Shown here: one piece after another, positions 1 to 8,945 of the stretch
Layout: each line of letters opens with the position of its first letter
How positions within the stretch are numbered: position 1 is the stretch's first letter
NCBI GenBank assembly: GCA_902796925.1
Contig: CADBQW010000011.1
Span: forward strand, 1-39,028
Reading direction: 5' to 3'
Origin: an uncultured bacterium
GTDB lineage: Bacteria > Cyanobacteriota > Vampirovibrionia > Gastranaerophilales > Gastranaerophilaceae
DNA length: 39,028 bases
Position numbers and translations under genes: made by a program
Notes under the pieces: model-generated
What the model saw: the letters and a program-made list of their open reading frames with translations, nothing else
Database searches by the model: none
Told to the model about the DNA's origin: nothing

Positions 1-1
1 T

Positions 2-763
2 ACCACAATGGGTATAATAACAGCCGACGGAACACCAATGATTTTGGTTTATTCACCAAAGTGCACACCGTTAGAACAGGAAAAGACCTATACTTGGTCA
101 ACGGTGGATAACAAACCTGAAACAAACGCAACAACGAATTGCGTGAGTGCAATTATGGATATAAACGGTCATAAGAGACCAAACAGAATCGGTCAGGATG
201 TGAGAACATTAAATTCACTATTTGGGTATGTAAAAGCAAACTCAGCAACCTTCGGGACATTAAGCGAATCAGATTGTAAACGACTAAAGAACAAATTAGG
301 AATCAATTGGTGTCCTGCTTCCGGGTATTCTGATTACTGGGGCGGTGCAGTAAAGTATTGCCATGACAGAGGACTACACCTACCTAGTGAACAAACCCTT
401 GCAACCTTAGCGGGATCAATATATGGCAGAAGTGATATAACCCCAAAGACAGTAATATCTTCAATAAACTATGCAAAGACATACTGGGGTGATCAAGGGG
501 ATAAAACATGTGAACAGATATGGAGATCTAGAGGATGGGGAGATGCAGATCAAGTTATATGTATAGACAGTGGTACAAACAACAATATGGGACAAAACGA
601 CAGTACTTCTTCTGTTTCTCAGCTCAATTACAATGAAGCTTGGTCCCGTGTTGAGTCGTCTGCAACTAAAGCTGGGATGAGAAATATTCATTCATATCTC
701 AGCTATTATTATGCAAGTTCTCGCAACAGCTCAGCCTTCACGGCTTTATGTGTCGGAGATTGA
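2..763 (+). CDS. Pilin-like (type II secretion/type IV pilin family) protein, C-terminal part
   Basis: The reading frame is open to the left edge, so the N-terminus (prepilin peptidase site and hydrophobic helix) is missing. Counting from the first ATG at 8, residues 51-65 hold a D-I-N-G then P-N-R-I-G-Q-D-V motif, preceded by an A-D-G-T strand. The partial gene at the right end of the window has the same two elements, which is the basis for the family call. About 185 residues rich in Cys, Trp, Tyr and Ser follow, ending in A-L-C-V-G-D. This looks like a secreted, possibly disulfide-bonded variable domain. It is likely a minor pilin or pseudopilin carrying an exported head domain. The product is uncertain without its N-terminus. 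It converges on tsaD. Confidence 0.6.
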   Translation, partial: TTMGIITADGTPMILVYSPKCTPLEQEKTYTWSTVDNKPETNATTNCVSAIMDINGHKRPNRIGQDVRTLNSLFGYVKANSATFGTLSESDCKRLKNKLGINWCPASGYSDYWGGAVKYCHDRGLHLPSEQTLATLAGSIYGRSDITPKTVISSINYAKTYWGDQGDKTCEQIWRSRGWGDADQVICIDSGTNNNMGQNDSTSSVSQLNYNEAWSRVESSATKAGMRNIHSYLSYYYASSRNSSAFTALCVGD

Positions 764-850
764 TTCTGTGAGGAGTCGGGCCGTAAGGTGTTGTATACTG
801 AGGGCAATAGGTAACAGGAATGCTAATAATAAATTAAATAATAGCCACAG

Positions 851-1894
851 TTATTTTACCCTTGAAAATACTTCTACATTTATATCATCAAATGTATTAG
901 TATTAAAATAAGCGCAGGCGGCTACCATTGCGGCGTTATCAGTGCAGAATTTCATAGGCGGTGCGTATACTTTATAACCTTCATTTTCAAGGCTGAAAAT
1001 TTTCTTTCTTATTTCTGAATTTGCAGCTACCCCTCCTGCAATTACAACTTGCTTATAATTGGTTTCAGATAAAGCTTTTTTTACTTTGTTCAAAAGTGTT
1101 GAAGACACACATTCCTGAAAGCTTGCACAAATGTCGGCAACCGGTAAATCTTTGTCGTTAAATGATTTTACAAGTCTTAAAACTGCAGTTTTCAGGCCGC
1201 TAAAACTAAAATTAAAGCCATCAACACGCGCTTGCGGCAAACTAAAAGCGAGAGGGTTGCCTTCTTGCGCCATTTTATCAAGTTTTGGACCCCCCGGATA
1301 TGGTAGACCAATTAAACGTGCAACTTTATCATAAGCTTCACCAACTGCGTCATCTATAGTTTCCCCAATTATTGTTTGTTTTGAGTAAGACTCAACATCA
1401 ATAATTTGAGTATGTCCCCCGCTTACCAACAATGCCATAAATGGTGGTTTTAAATCGGTGTCAATATAGTTTGCACAAAGATGTGCATTAAGATGGTTTA
1501 CCCCAATAAAAGGTTTATCGTACGCCAGAGCCAGAGTTTTAGCTGCGTTTAACCCAACAAGCAAACACCCTACCAATCCCGGACCGACGGTTCCCGCAAA
1601 AGCTGTAATATCTTTTCCTGTAAGTCCGGATTGTTGAAAAGCTTCTTCGATTACAACATTTATTGCATCGAGATGTTCCCTTGCTGCAATTTCAGGGATT
1701 ACCCCTCCAAATTTTGCGTGAGTTTTTATTTGTGATGCAACAATATTTGCAACAACCTCACGCCCATTTTTTACAATCGCACAAGCCGTTTCATCACAGC
1801 TCGATTCTATTGCCATTATGTAATTATCTTTGCCTGAGTTTTCTCCAATTTCTACGGGAGTATTTGAGAAAAGTGTGTGTCTTGTCATTTTCAT
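851..1894 (-). CDS. tsaD: tRNA threonylcarbamoyladenosine modification protein TsaD
   Basis: TsaD transfers the threonylcarbamoyl group to A37 of ANN-decoding tRNAs, working with TsaB and TsaE in the cytoplasm. Visible family motifs are I-E-S-S-C-D-E-T-A near residues 29-37, the metal-binding N-H-L-N-A-H (His134, His138), S-G-G-H-T at 158-162 and C-T-D-N-A-A-M near the C-terminus. The length of 347 aa is normal. The open frame reaches 2125, but that would run deep into obg on the other strand. I chose the ATG at 1894 (Met-Lys-Met) because a TATAAT box lies 6 nt upstream. An ATG about 26 codons in, just before the I-E-S-S-C motif, is an alternative. The gene is divergent from obg. Confidence 0.95.
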   Translation of the reverse strand: MKMTRHTLFSNTPVEIGENSGKDNYIMAIESSCDETACAIVKNGREVVANIVASQIKTHAKFGGVIPEIAAREHLDAINVVIEEAFQQSGLTGKDITAFAGTVGPGLVGCLLVGLNAAKTLALAYDKPFIGVNHLNAHLCANYIDTDLKPPFMALLVSGGHTQIIDVESYSKQTIIGETIDDAVGEAYDKVARLIGLPYPGGPKLDKMAQEGNPLAFSLPQARVDGFNFSFSGLKTAVLRLVKSFNDKDLPVADICASFQECVSSTLLNKVKKALSETNYKQVVIAGGVAANSEIRKKIFSLENEGYKVYAPPMKFCTDNAAMVAACAYFNTNTFDDINVEVFSRVK

Positions 1895-1900
1895 AGTATT

Positions 1901-1906
1901 ATTATA
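1901..1906 (-). promoter_or_regulatory. -10 box of tsaD, leaderless geometry
   Basis: On the minus strand TATAAT ends 6 nt before the tsaD ATG, so transcription would begin at or next to the start codon. No Shine-Dalgarno sequence is present, and no good -35 box is visible at 17 nt. This supports the 1894 start. Confidence 0.5.
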
Positions 1907-1928
1907 ATATAAAAACGAAAAGGTAACT

Positions 1929-3212
1929 ATGCAATTTGTAGATAAATCAAAAATAAGAGTAATATCCGGAAAAGGCGGCAACGGTCTTGTGGCTTGGCGC
2001 CGTGAAAAGTTTGTGGATAAAGGCGGTCCTGCGGGTGGTGATGGCGGAAACGGCGGTGATGTATATTTAGTAGCAGATGAAAATATGTCTACATTGATGG
2101 ATTTTAAGCACAAATCTGTATACAAGGCAAAGCCCGGCGAAAACGGCGGAAATAAGAATTGTTATGGGGCAAATGCGCCCGCACTTTTCATAAAAGTTCC
2201 TGTAGGTACTGTTGTAAAAGACTGCAAAAACGGAAAAATTATTGCCGATTTGACACAAGATGGTCAAAAAGTTTTAGTAGCAAAAGGAGGTAGAGGAGGT
2301 AGAGGAAATGCAAAATTTGCCACCCCGCAAAAAAGAGCCCCTCAATTCTGTGAGCCAGGGGAACCCTCTATTGAACGTGAATTATTTTTGGAATTAAAAC
2401 TTATTGCAGATGTTGGCCTATTAGGGATGCCAAACGCCGGGAAATCCACTTTTATATCACGTGTAAGTTCAGCAAAACCTAAAATTGCAGATTACCCTTT
2501 CACAACACTTATCCCTAATCTTGGTGTAGTAAAAAAGCCTTCGGGAGATGGTTTTGTTATTGCAGATATTCCGGGATTAATCGAAGGTGCAAGTGAAGGC
2601 GTTGGACTTGGGCATGATTTTCTGCGCCATGTTGAACGTTGTCGTTTTCTTATCCATATTGTTGACGGCACAGAAGAAAATCCTTTTGAAAATTATTTAA
2701 AAATTAACAATGAATTAAAAAAATATTCCGACAAACTTGCTAATTTATACCAAATTATAGCAATAAATAAGATGGATTCGATTCCTGAAATCAGACAGAA
2801 AGAATTATTGAATGAATTCAGCGGAGAATCAGAAAATATATTTATGATTTCCGCGGTAACAGGTGAAAATGTCGACAAATTGATTAATTTCACTTCGCAA
2901 AAAGTTGATGAAATTGAAAAACCCGAATCTGATATCATAGTAGAAGAAGACTTGGATGCATACAATAATGATGATAGTGAGTTTGATATTCAAAAAGTAG
3001 CTAAGGATACCTTCATTATATCAGGAGGTAAAATTAACCGTTTAGCATCAGTAACCGATACAAGAAATTCTGAACAGGTAATAAGGTTTCAAAATATTCT
3101 AAAAGGCATGGGTGTTTTTGATAGATTAAATAAAATGAATATTCAAGACGGAGATACAATAATTGTCGGAGCTTTGGAGTTTGAATATTATAAAGACGAA
3201 TTCTACGGATAA
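1929..3212 (+). CDS. obg: GTPase Obg/CgtA
   Basis: Essential ribosome-associated GTPase involved in 50S maturation and stress control. Order of domains: glycine-rich Obg fold (1-158); G domain with G1 G-M-P-N-A-G-K-S (166-173), G3 D-I-P-G (213-216), G4 N-K-M-D (280-283) and G5 S-A-V (308-310); acidic linker (about 335-355); and a C-terminal OCT domain. At 427 aa it is the long, OCT-containing form typical of Firmicutes and cyanobacteria, not the shorter E. coli type. The ATG follows an AAAAGG ribosome binding site at about 1918-1923. It is divergent from tsaD with a 34-nt gap, so their promoters overlap. Confidence 0.97.
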   Translation: MQFVDKSKIRVISGKGGNGLVAWRREKFVDKGGPAGGDGGNGGDVYLVADENMSTLMDFKHKSVYKAKPGENGGNKNCYGANAPALFIKVPVGTVVKDCKNGKIIADLTQDGQKVLVAKGGRGGRGNAKFATPQKRAPQFCEPGEPSIERELFLELKLIADVGLLGMPNAGKSTFISRVSSAKPKIADYPFTTLIPNLGVVKKPSGDGFVIADIPGLIEGASEGVGLGHDFLRHVERCRFLIHIVDGTEENPFENYLKINNELKKYSDKLANLYQIIAINKMDSIPEIRQKELLNEFSGESENIFMISAVTGENVDKLINFTSQKVDEIEKPESDIIVEEDLDAYNNDDSEFDIQKVAKDTFIISGGKINRLASVTDTRNSEQVIRFQNILKGMGVFDRLNKMNIQDGDTIIVGALEFEYYKDEFYG

Positions 3213-3288
3213 AAAAGATAAGTTAACAATTTAAAATTTCGACACTTGTATTATATAAAATATAATTTTTCCATGATAGACTTATAAT

Positions 3289-5136
3289 ATGAAAAAAGGG
3301 GTATGTTTAGTATTGACTGTAATTTTATGCGCTTTGTTATTAAAGTCGTGTATTCGCAGAGATAATTTTTCGGAGATTCAAACCGGTAATTCGTCTGAAA
3401 TAACCGAAGTTTTGAATACTGAATTTCCCCAAAATTCTAAAACGGTTACAATAAATGGAGTTGAATACCTTCAATCACAAGCCCCTATCGGAAAGTTTGG
3501 CGGAGATTTGGTGACATCAACTATAGGTGAAGGGCCAAAAACATTTAACCCATTTAATGCAAAGGATAACACTTCTGCAACGATGGCCGAAATTATGTAT
3601 GATGGGCTCGTTACAACGCATCCGAAAACAGGTGAGGTAATTCCAAAACTGGCAAAGGCATTTAAGATAAGCGGAAACAATTATATTATAGAGCTTCGCA
3701 AGGGTATAAAATGGTCCGACGGAAAAGAAATCACAGCTGATGATGTTATTTTTACTTGGAGGGATATAATTTTTGCGGGATACGGAAACACATCAACCCG
3801 CGATTCAATGGTTATTGCCGGGCAGCTACCTACTGTTGAAAAGCTAGGCGAATATGAGGTTAAATTTACAACACCTCAGCCTTTTGCTCCATTTTTGAGA
3901 CTGCTCGCCACTCCTATTGCTCCGAAACATATATTTGAACCGGCTGTAAAAAAAGGAAAAGAATATTTTGATACGTTTTTGTCTACAAATACTAATCCGG
4001 AAAGTTTTGTAATTTCCGGGGCCTTCAAATTACAAGAATATATCCCAGCCCAACGAGTTGTATTTGTTAGAAATCCAAACTACTATGAAATTAATCTTGA
4101 AGGGAAAAAACTACCATATCTTGACAGATTAGTATACTTAATCGTTGGTGATATAAACAATGAAGTTTTAAAATTTGAAGGCGGTGAACTTGATGTCATC
4201 GGTCTTCATGGTGCAAATGTAGCGAGATTTAAGGAAAGAGAAAGCTATTCAGATTACAAAATATATAATATTGGACCCGATACAGGTACAATGTATCTTT
4301 CAATGAATTTAAATACAAGAAAGGATTCAAAGGGAAAATTTTATGTTGACCCAATCAAGCAAAAATGGTTTGGCGATTTGAATTTTAGGCGAGCTGTGGA
4401 TTACGCAATAGATAGAAAAAATATGGTTTTAAATGTTGCAAATGGTTTGGGTTTACCGCTTTTTACCCCTGAAACATTAAATTCTATATTTCTTAATAAA
4501 GATTTGAAACCATATGATCGAAATACAAATAAATCTCGCGAACTGTTAAAACAATCAGGTTTTTATTGGGATAGCAACAATAAATTATATGACAAGTTTG
4601 GTAACAGGGTTGAATTTAATCTTTACACAAATGCCGGAAATACAGAACGCGAAGCCATAGGGGTCATGGTAAAACAAGATCTGGAAGATTTGGGAATGAA
4701 GGTTAATTTCAAACCCATAGAATTCAATTCCCTGGTAAATAAACTTGTTTCAACACCGGATTGGGACATGGTGATAATGGGCTTTACAGGGTCACCTTTA
4801 GAACCTAACGGAGGAAAAAATGTTTGGCTTTCCAACGGGACTTTACATTTGTTCAACCAGAGACAGCCTGATGAATACAATTCGCCGAAATTGCCTTTTG
4901 AACAACGTCTTGATTATTTGATGGAACAGGGGGCTTTGGTCATAAACTTTGATGAAAGGAAAAAATATTACGATGAATATCAAAAAATAGTTTATGACGA
5001 AAAACCTTTTATATATTTGTATTCTCCAATAAGAATTAGTGCAATAAGGAAGAAATTCGGGAATATTTATCCAAGCGAACTTTCCGGAATAACATATAAC
5101 CTTGAGGAAATTTACATAAAGGACAAAAACAGATAA
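3289..5136 (+). CDS. Oligopeptide/dipeptide ABC transporter substrate-binding lipoprotein
   Basis: Solute-binding family 5 (OppA/DppA type), which captures peptides in the periplasm for import. The N-terminus is a lipoprotein signal: M-K-K, a hydrophobic stretch, then L-L-K-S-C with the lipidated Cys at residue 21. The body shows family features such as G-P-K-T-F-N-P-F-N near residue 82 and Y-D-G-L-V shortly after, and 615 aa is normal for the larger members. It begins a coupled operon: its stop overlaps the next start in TAATG. A plausible promoter is TCGACA (3239-3244), 16 nt, TATAAT (3261-3266). Substrate specificity cannot be read from the sequence. Confidence 0.93.
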   Translation: MKKGVCLVLTVILCALLLKSCIRRDNFSEIQTGNSSEITEVLNTEFPQNSKTVTINGVEYLQSQAPIGKFGGDLVTSTIGEGPKTFNPFNAKDNTSATMAEIMYDGLVTTHPKTGEVIPKLAKAFKISGNNYIIELRKGIKWSDGKEITADDVIFTWRDIIFAGYGNTSTRDSMVIAGQLPTVEKLGEYEVKFTTPQPFAPFLRLLATPIAPKHIFEPAVKKGKEYFDTFLSTNTNPESFVISGAFKLQEYIPAQRVVFVRNPNYYEINLEGKKLPYLDRLVYLIVGDINNEVLKFEGGELDVIGLHGANVARFKERESYSDYKIYNIGPDTGTMYLSMNLNTRKDSKGKFYVDPIKQKWFGDLNFRRAVDYAIDRKNMVLNVANGLGLPLFTPETLNSIFLNKDLKPYDRNTNKSRELLKQSGFYWDSNNKLYDKFGNRVEFNLYTNAGNTEREAIGVMVKQDLEDLGMKVNFKPIEFNSLVNKLVSTPDWDMVIMGFTGSPLEPNGGKNVWLSNGTLHLFNQRQPDEYNSPKLPFEQRLDYLMEQGALVINFDERKKYYDEYQKIVYDEKPFIYLYSPIRISAIRKKFGNIYPSELSGITYNLEEIYIKDKNR

Positions 5137-6107
5137 TGGATATTTTAAGATACATACTCAAGCGCATATTGCAAACGATACCACTTCTTATTCTGGTATC
5201 GTTGATAAGTTTTTTTATAATAAGGTTGAGTCCAGTAGACCCTCTCGCTGAATTAAGACTTAATCCGTCTATCTCTCAAGAGACCTTGGAAAAAGAGAAA
5301 ATCCGTCTTGGGCTTGATAAACCAATTATTGTACAGTATGGATTATGGGCAAAGTCATTTGTAAAGGGCGATTTAGGCGTAACATCAAACGGTGAGCAGG
5401 TTAGTGTAAAGCTTAAAGAAAGAATTCCTAACACCCTACTTTTAACGGTAATTGTTATATTTTTGTCATGGATTGTGGGAATACCATTAGGTATTCTCGC
5501 CGCAATAAATTGGAAATCCTCTTTTGACAGAATTTTAACGGTTTTAACGAGTATAGGCATGGCTATACCATCATTTTTCTTTGCGGTACTGCTGTTATTG
5601 TTTGCAGTAAAAACAGGTTGGTTTCCTATCGGAGGACTTACCAGTTCAAATTTTTCAGCCATGAATTTTGGGAATAAATTTTTGGATGTGACAAAACATT
5701 TGATATTACCGGTAACAGTGCTATTTACTATTTCTCTTGCCGGTTTACAAAGACAGATGAGAGGAAATCTTCTTGATGTTTTGGATAGTGATTACGTAAA
5801 ATTTGCCAGAGCCAAGGGAGTAAGCGAATATAGTGTAATCTGCAAACATGCACTAAGGAATGCCGTGAATCCACTTATAACTCTTTTAGGTTTTGAATTC
5901 GCAGGATTGTTAAGCGGAGCGGCATTGACAGAATACGTGTTCCAATATCCCGGACTTGGAAGATTAATATTAGAGGCTGTTTTGAAATCAGATATAAATC
6001 TTGTAATGGCATCATTGATGATTGGGGCGGTCATGTTGATTTTAGGAAACCTCTTATCGGATATTCTTTTAATTATTACGGATCCTAGAATTCGAGGTGC
6101 AAAATGA
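5136..6107 (+). CDS. Peptide ABC transporter permease, DppB/OppB type
   Basis: Inner-membrane permease subunit that forms the peptide channel together with the following gene. It begins with a typical Y-I-L-K-R-I-L-Q-T-I-P first membrane helix and has about six hydrophobic segments. The cytoplasmic EAA loop, which contacts the ATPase, lies around A-R-A-K-G-V-S through R-N-A-V-N-P-L. The length of 323 aa is standard. The start overlaps the upstream stop (TAATG) and its own stop overlaps the next start (ATGA), so all three genes are likely translated in a fixed ratio. Confidence 0.95.
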   Translation: MDILRYILKRILQTIPLLILVSLISFFIIRLSPVDPLAELRLNPSISQETLEKEKIRLGLDKPIIVQYGLWAKSFVKGDLGVTSNGEQVSVKLKERIPNTLLLTVIVIFLSWIVGIPLGILAAINWKSSFDRILTVLTSIGMAIPSFFFAVLLLLFAVKTGWFPIGGLTSSNFSAMNFGNKFLDVTKHLILPVTVLFTISLAGLQRQMRGNLLDVLDSDYVKFARAKGVSEYSVICKHALRNAVNPLITLLGFEFAGLLSGAALTEYVFQYPGLGRLILEAVLKSDINLVMASLMIGAVMLILGNLLSDILLIITDPRIRGAK

Positions 6108-7171
6108 TTAAAGAAGTTCTTCAACAGTTATGGAAAGATAAATACGCAAAAATTGCACTTATGGTTTTGGGAGTAATATATTTTGCGTTGCTTTTTGCTG
6201 ATTTTCTTGCACCTTATACAAAGGATTTCTCTGATAGAACAATGGCGTACGTTCCTCCGTCAAAGATTTTCACTATTGACGAAAATGGCAAAATTTCGAG
6301 ACCTTATACTTATAATTACATTAGAGACTTTGATGGTGAAAACCTCAGAATAACGTACCGACTCGACAGAAGTAAAAAATATTATATAAAGTTCTTTTCC
6401 AGCGGGCAGCAATACAAATTTTTAGGATTAATACCATCACGATTGCATTTGTTTACAACCGATGATGACGGTCGAATTTACCTTTTGGGAACAGATATCA
6501 ACGGACGTGATGTATTTTCCAGAATACTTTTCGGCGGCAGAATTTCAATGACAATAGGTTTTTTAGCTCTATTGGTGCTTTTTCCGATTGGACTCATATA
6601 TGGGGGAATATCCGGATATTTTGGGGGAAAAACTGATATTATAATGATGCGTATTGCAGAGGCTGTTATGTCAATACCAAGTTTTTATCTTTTAATCATT
6701 TTGGCATCAATATTACCTTCAGGCATGACCAGTATACAGAGATTTATGCTTATTGTTATAATTCTTGCACTAATTGGTTGGGCAGGTTTTGCGAGAGTTG
6801 TTCGCGGGATGGTACTTTCTGTAAAAAATCAAGAGTACGTTCAAGCTGCACGTGCCATTGGGGCAAGCGATTTGAGAATAATCTTAAAACATATACTACC
6901 TCAAACCACAAGCTTTGTTATAGTTGCAATAACTCTTTCTGTTCCATCATATATTTTATCAGAATCAGGATTGAGCTTTTTGGGGTTGGGAATTCAGCAG
7001 CCGGATGCCAGTTGGGGGAATATGCTAAAAGAAGCTCAAGAATTCACGAATATAGTATCCCGACCTTGGCTCTTAACCCCTGGTTTTCTCATATTTATCG
7101 CGGTATTATGCTTTAATTTAATTGGTGATGCCGTAAGAGATGTTCTTGATCCTAAAAGTAAAATTAGATAG
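6104..7171 (+). CDS. Peptide ABC transporter permease, DppC/OppC type, with extended periplasmic loop
   Basis: Second permease subunit of the peptide importer. After the first membrane helix (about 16-34), the usual short link to the L-G-T-D-x-x-G-R-D-V motif is replaced by roughly 75 extra residues (51-127) with aromatic, strand-like sequence. L-G-T-D-I-N-G-R-D-V-F-S-R at 128-140 and the EAA loop (A-A-R-A-I-G-A-S) are intact. Related insertions occur in some family members, so this is a variant and not damage. No ATP-binding subunit follows. The next gene is convergent, so the ATPases must be encoded elsewhere. Confidence 0.94.
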   Translation: MIKEVLQQLWKDKYAKIALMVLGVIYFALLFADFLAPYTKDFSDRTMAYVPPSKIFTIDENGKISRPYTYNYIRDFDGENLRITYRLDRSKKYYIKFFSSGQQYKFLGLIPSRLHLFTTDDDGRIYLLGTDINGRDVFSRILFGGRISMTIGFLALLVLFPIGLIYGGISGYFGGKTDIIMMRIAEAVMSIPSFYLLIILASILPSGMTSIQRFMLIVIILALIGWAGFARVVRGMVLSVKNQEYVQAARAIGASDLRIILKHILPQTTSFVIVAITLSVPSYILSESGLSFLGLGIQQPDASWGNMLKEAQEFTNIVSRPWLLTPGFLIFIAVLCFNLIGDAVRDVLDPKSKIR

Positions 7172-7190
7172 TTAGATTGTACGATTTGTG

Positions 7191-8354
7191 TTATTCAAAT
7201 TCAAAATTATTTTCTTCATCAGTTTTTTTGAATTTAGTATTTTTTAACCTTACTTTTTCATTTTTCTTTTGAATTTTATCAGGAAGCTTTCTGTAGGCAT
7301 TGTCTATTGAAACTTTTGCGAGAGGTTTTCTTGTTCGCTTATCGTAAAAAGTTAGCCAAAATTTTCTATTTACATTATCTACAGCAAAGGAAATTTGTCC
7401 CAGAGCCTTATCCCCCGGGTTAAGTTGCTTGAACATTAATTTTGTACTTCCAAATACGGAAGGATGAAATACTGCGTTATAATCGTTTATTAGCGCGAGA
7501 TCCAATCCGGAAAAAGTTTTGTCTGACATATTTGAGATTAAAATTGTCAAAGTTATTGTATTAACATCGCCGAAGGGATCTTTTTCATGTCTTATATCAG
7601 AGATTTGAACCTCCAGTCCGGGATATGTCAATTCGTGCTGCATCAAGGCTTCTTCCCTATATACAGGTAATGATACAGATTTATTTATTTTTATTCTTAT
7701 TTCGTCGCCCGGAGCTATTAGAACGTCGTTCCCTTTTCTTATGAGGGCCATTCCCAGACCTATAGCTCCGCCAACAGCGGCGCCACCTGCAAGAGTATAA
7801 CCATTTGATGCAATAGCAGCCTCTATACCGAGCCAATTCAAAGCCATAATGCCGCCAAGAGCACCTCCTGCAACAGTATAGCCAACATCTTGTACCGCTA
7901 TTTTTGCAGCTTGTGTAACCGGGTGCATTTTGGTAGACATCCTTCCTTCTATAGGGATTTCTCTACCATCCGGAGTTATCAAATAATCGAAATCCAATGA
8001 TATAGAAGCAGGGCGGCCAAGACGTTTAGCCTCTGTTTTTTGTAGAATTTTTCCATGAGCTATTGTGCCTTTGGGAATAATTATACCTTTACCACCTTTG
8101 ACGTCACCTGTAACTTCCGCAAAAAATTCGTCTCCTTCAAAATTCAAATTAGAATCAAGGACCTGAGAAACAGTCATATTAATAACATCGTGTCTATCAA
8201 GCTCCTCAACTTTTCCTGTGAACAGTTCTTCTTCGATTTGTTTTTCAAATCGTTCTGATTTTTCCGCATACCCTTTTAACGGCTCATTCGATAATGCGGG
8301 TAAATTAATTATTAAAAAATTCAATAACAGGAAAATTGAAATAATCTTTTTCAT
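7191..8354 (-). CDS. Secreted protein with a VirB10/TrbI C-terminal-domain-like core
   Basis: No recognised product name. A clear Sec signal peptide spans 1-22. Residues 55-137 read like the VirB10/TrbI barrel: two strands, then I-P-K-G-T-I-A-H-G (93-101) and I-T-P-D-G-R-E-I-P-I (126-135). A glycine/alanine-rich hydrophobic pair of segments (160-203) follows, at the place where VirB10 carries its antenna helices, then A-P-G-D-E-I-R-I-K-I-N (214-224). About 130 further residues form a beta-rich C-terminal domain ending in a Lys-rich tail. A shorter paralogue lies at 17786-18481. No type IV secretion genes are nearby. I infer an envelope protein, perhaps outer-membrane associated. It has a near-perfect promoter 6 nt before the ATG. 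Confidence 0.6.
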   Translation of the reverse strand: MKKIISIFLLLNFLIINLPALSNEPLKGYAEKSERFEKQIEEELFTGKVEELDRHDVINMTVSQVLDSNLNFEGDEFFAEVTGDVKGGKGIIIPKGTIAHGKILQKTEAKRLGRPASISLDFDYLITPDGREIPIEGRMSTKMHPVTQAAKIAVQDVGYTVAGGALGGIMALNWLGIEAAIASNGYTLAGGAAVGGAIGLGMALIRKGNDVLIAPGDEIRIKINKSVSLPVYREEALMQHELTYPGLEVQISDIRHEKDPFGDVNTITLTILISNMSDKTFSGLDLALINDYNAVFHPSVFGSTKLMFKQLNPGDKALGQISFAVDNVNRKFWLTFYDKRTRKPLAKVSIDNAYRKLPDKIQKKNEKVRLKNTKFKKTDEENNFEFE

Positions 8355-8360
8355 AACAGG

Positions 8361-8388
8361 ATTATATATTATTTAAGGAAAAAATCAA
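8361..8388 (-). promoter_or_regulatory. Sigma-70 type promoter of the VirB10-like gene
   Basis: On the minus strand: -35 TTGATT (8388-8383), 16-nt spacer, -10 TATAAT (8366-8361). The ATG starts 6 nt after the -10 box and there is no Shine-Dalgarno sequence, so a leaderless transcript is predicted. Confidence 0.65.
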
Positions 8389-8456
8389 GAATTCAACATT
8401 ATTTAATCAACCTTGCGGGGAATTTATTAATCATTTTTTCATCTGATAATTGTAAA

Positions 8457-8945
8457 ATGTTAAGGAAAAACTTATTTATACTTATAATACTATCAGTTTT
8501 TTTGAGTCAAAGTGCGTATTGTGATGATTCCCAAAAAGATGTATTAATAAAGAGTATTTTGACCAAGTTTTCTGATTACAACATTACAATTAATGATACG
8601 CCGAGAGGTATTGTAACAAGTTTTCCTGAAAATGTAATTTTTGAAAATAATTCAATTAAATTGAGTTGCTGTGGGGAATTAATACTTTCTCAAATAGGAC
8701 AAATTTTAAATTCAATTGAGAATTCTTGCACAATAGAAGGTCATTCTTCAAGATTTAAAGGATTGGAAGCATTTGAGGCATCAATTATGAAAGCGGATGT
8801 TGTAGGACAATATTTAATAACGCAAAACCCAAATTTGCAAAACAGAATCTTTACTGTCGGATTAAGTGATTTTGAACCGATAGAAGCAACTGAAAACAAC
8901 AATAGGATTGATATTGTATTTTTCGCTTACGAACTTATGCGATAA
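8457..8945 (+). CDS. Exported OmpA-like protein with degenerate peptidoglycan-binding motif
   Basis: Signal peptide 1-22 (hydrophobic, ending S-A-Y-C). Residues 57-156 follow the OmpA/Pal/MotB C-terminal fold: a first strand, a helix L-I-L-S-Q-I-G-Q-I-L, then I-E-G-H-S-S (93-98), a long helix, G-L-S-D-F-E-P-I (135-142) and N-N-N-R-I-D-I-V (147-154). In true members the G-H-T-D Asp and an Arg in the following helix bind diaminopimelate. Here these positions read Ser and Lys, so peptidoglycan binding may be lost. At 162 aa it has no barrel or lipidation signal. A GATAAT box ends 6 nt before the ATG. Its 3' end overlaps the sigma factor gene by 11 nt, convergent. Confidence 0.65.
   Translation: MLRKNLFILIILSVFLSQSAYCDDSQKDVLIKSILTKFSDYNITINDTPRGIVTSFPENVIFENNSIKLSCCGELILSQIGQILNSIENSCTIEGHSSRFKGLEAFEASIMKADVVGQYLITQNPNLQNRIFTVGLSDFEPIEATENNNRIDIVFFAYELMR

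Noticed and set aside
1895-2125. N-terminal extension of tsaD to a 424-aa frame
   Set aside because: It would overlap nearly 200 nt of obg on the opposite strand, adds a Pro-rich segment absent from the family, and a promoter sits at 1901-1906.
5276-5662. 128-aa antisense frame inside the first permease gene
   Set aside because: Antisense shadow of a well-conserved permease; no ribosome binding site and no recognisable features.
6778-7116. 112-aa frame inside the second permease gene
   Set aside because: It is a +1 shadow of dppC, without its own ribosome binding site or a protein-like composition.
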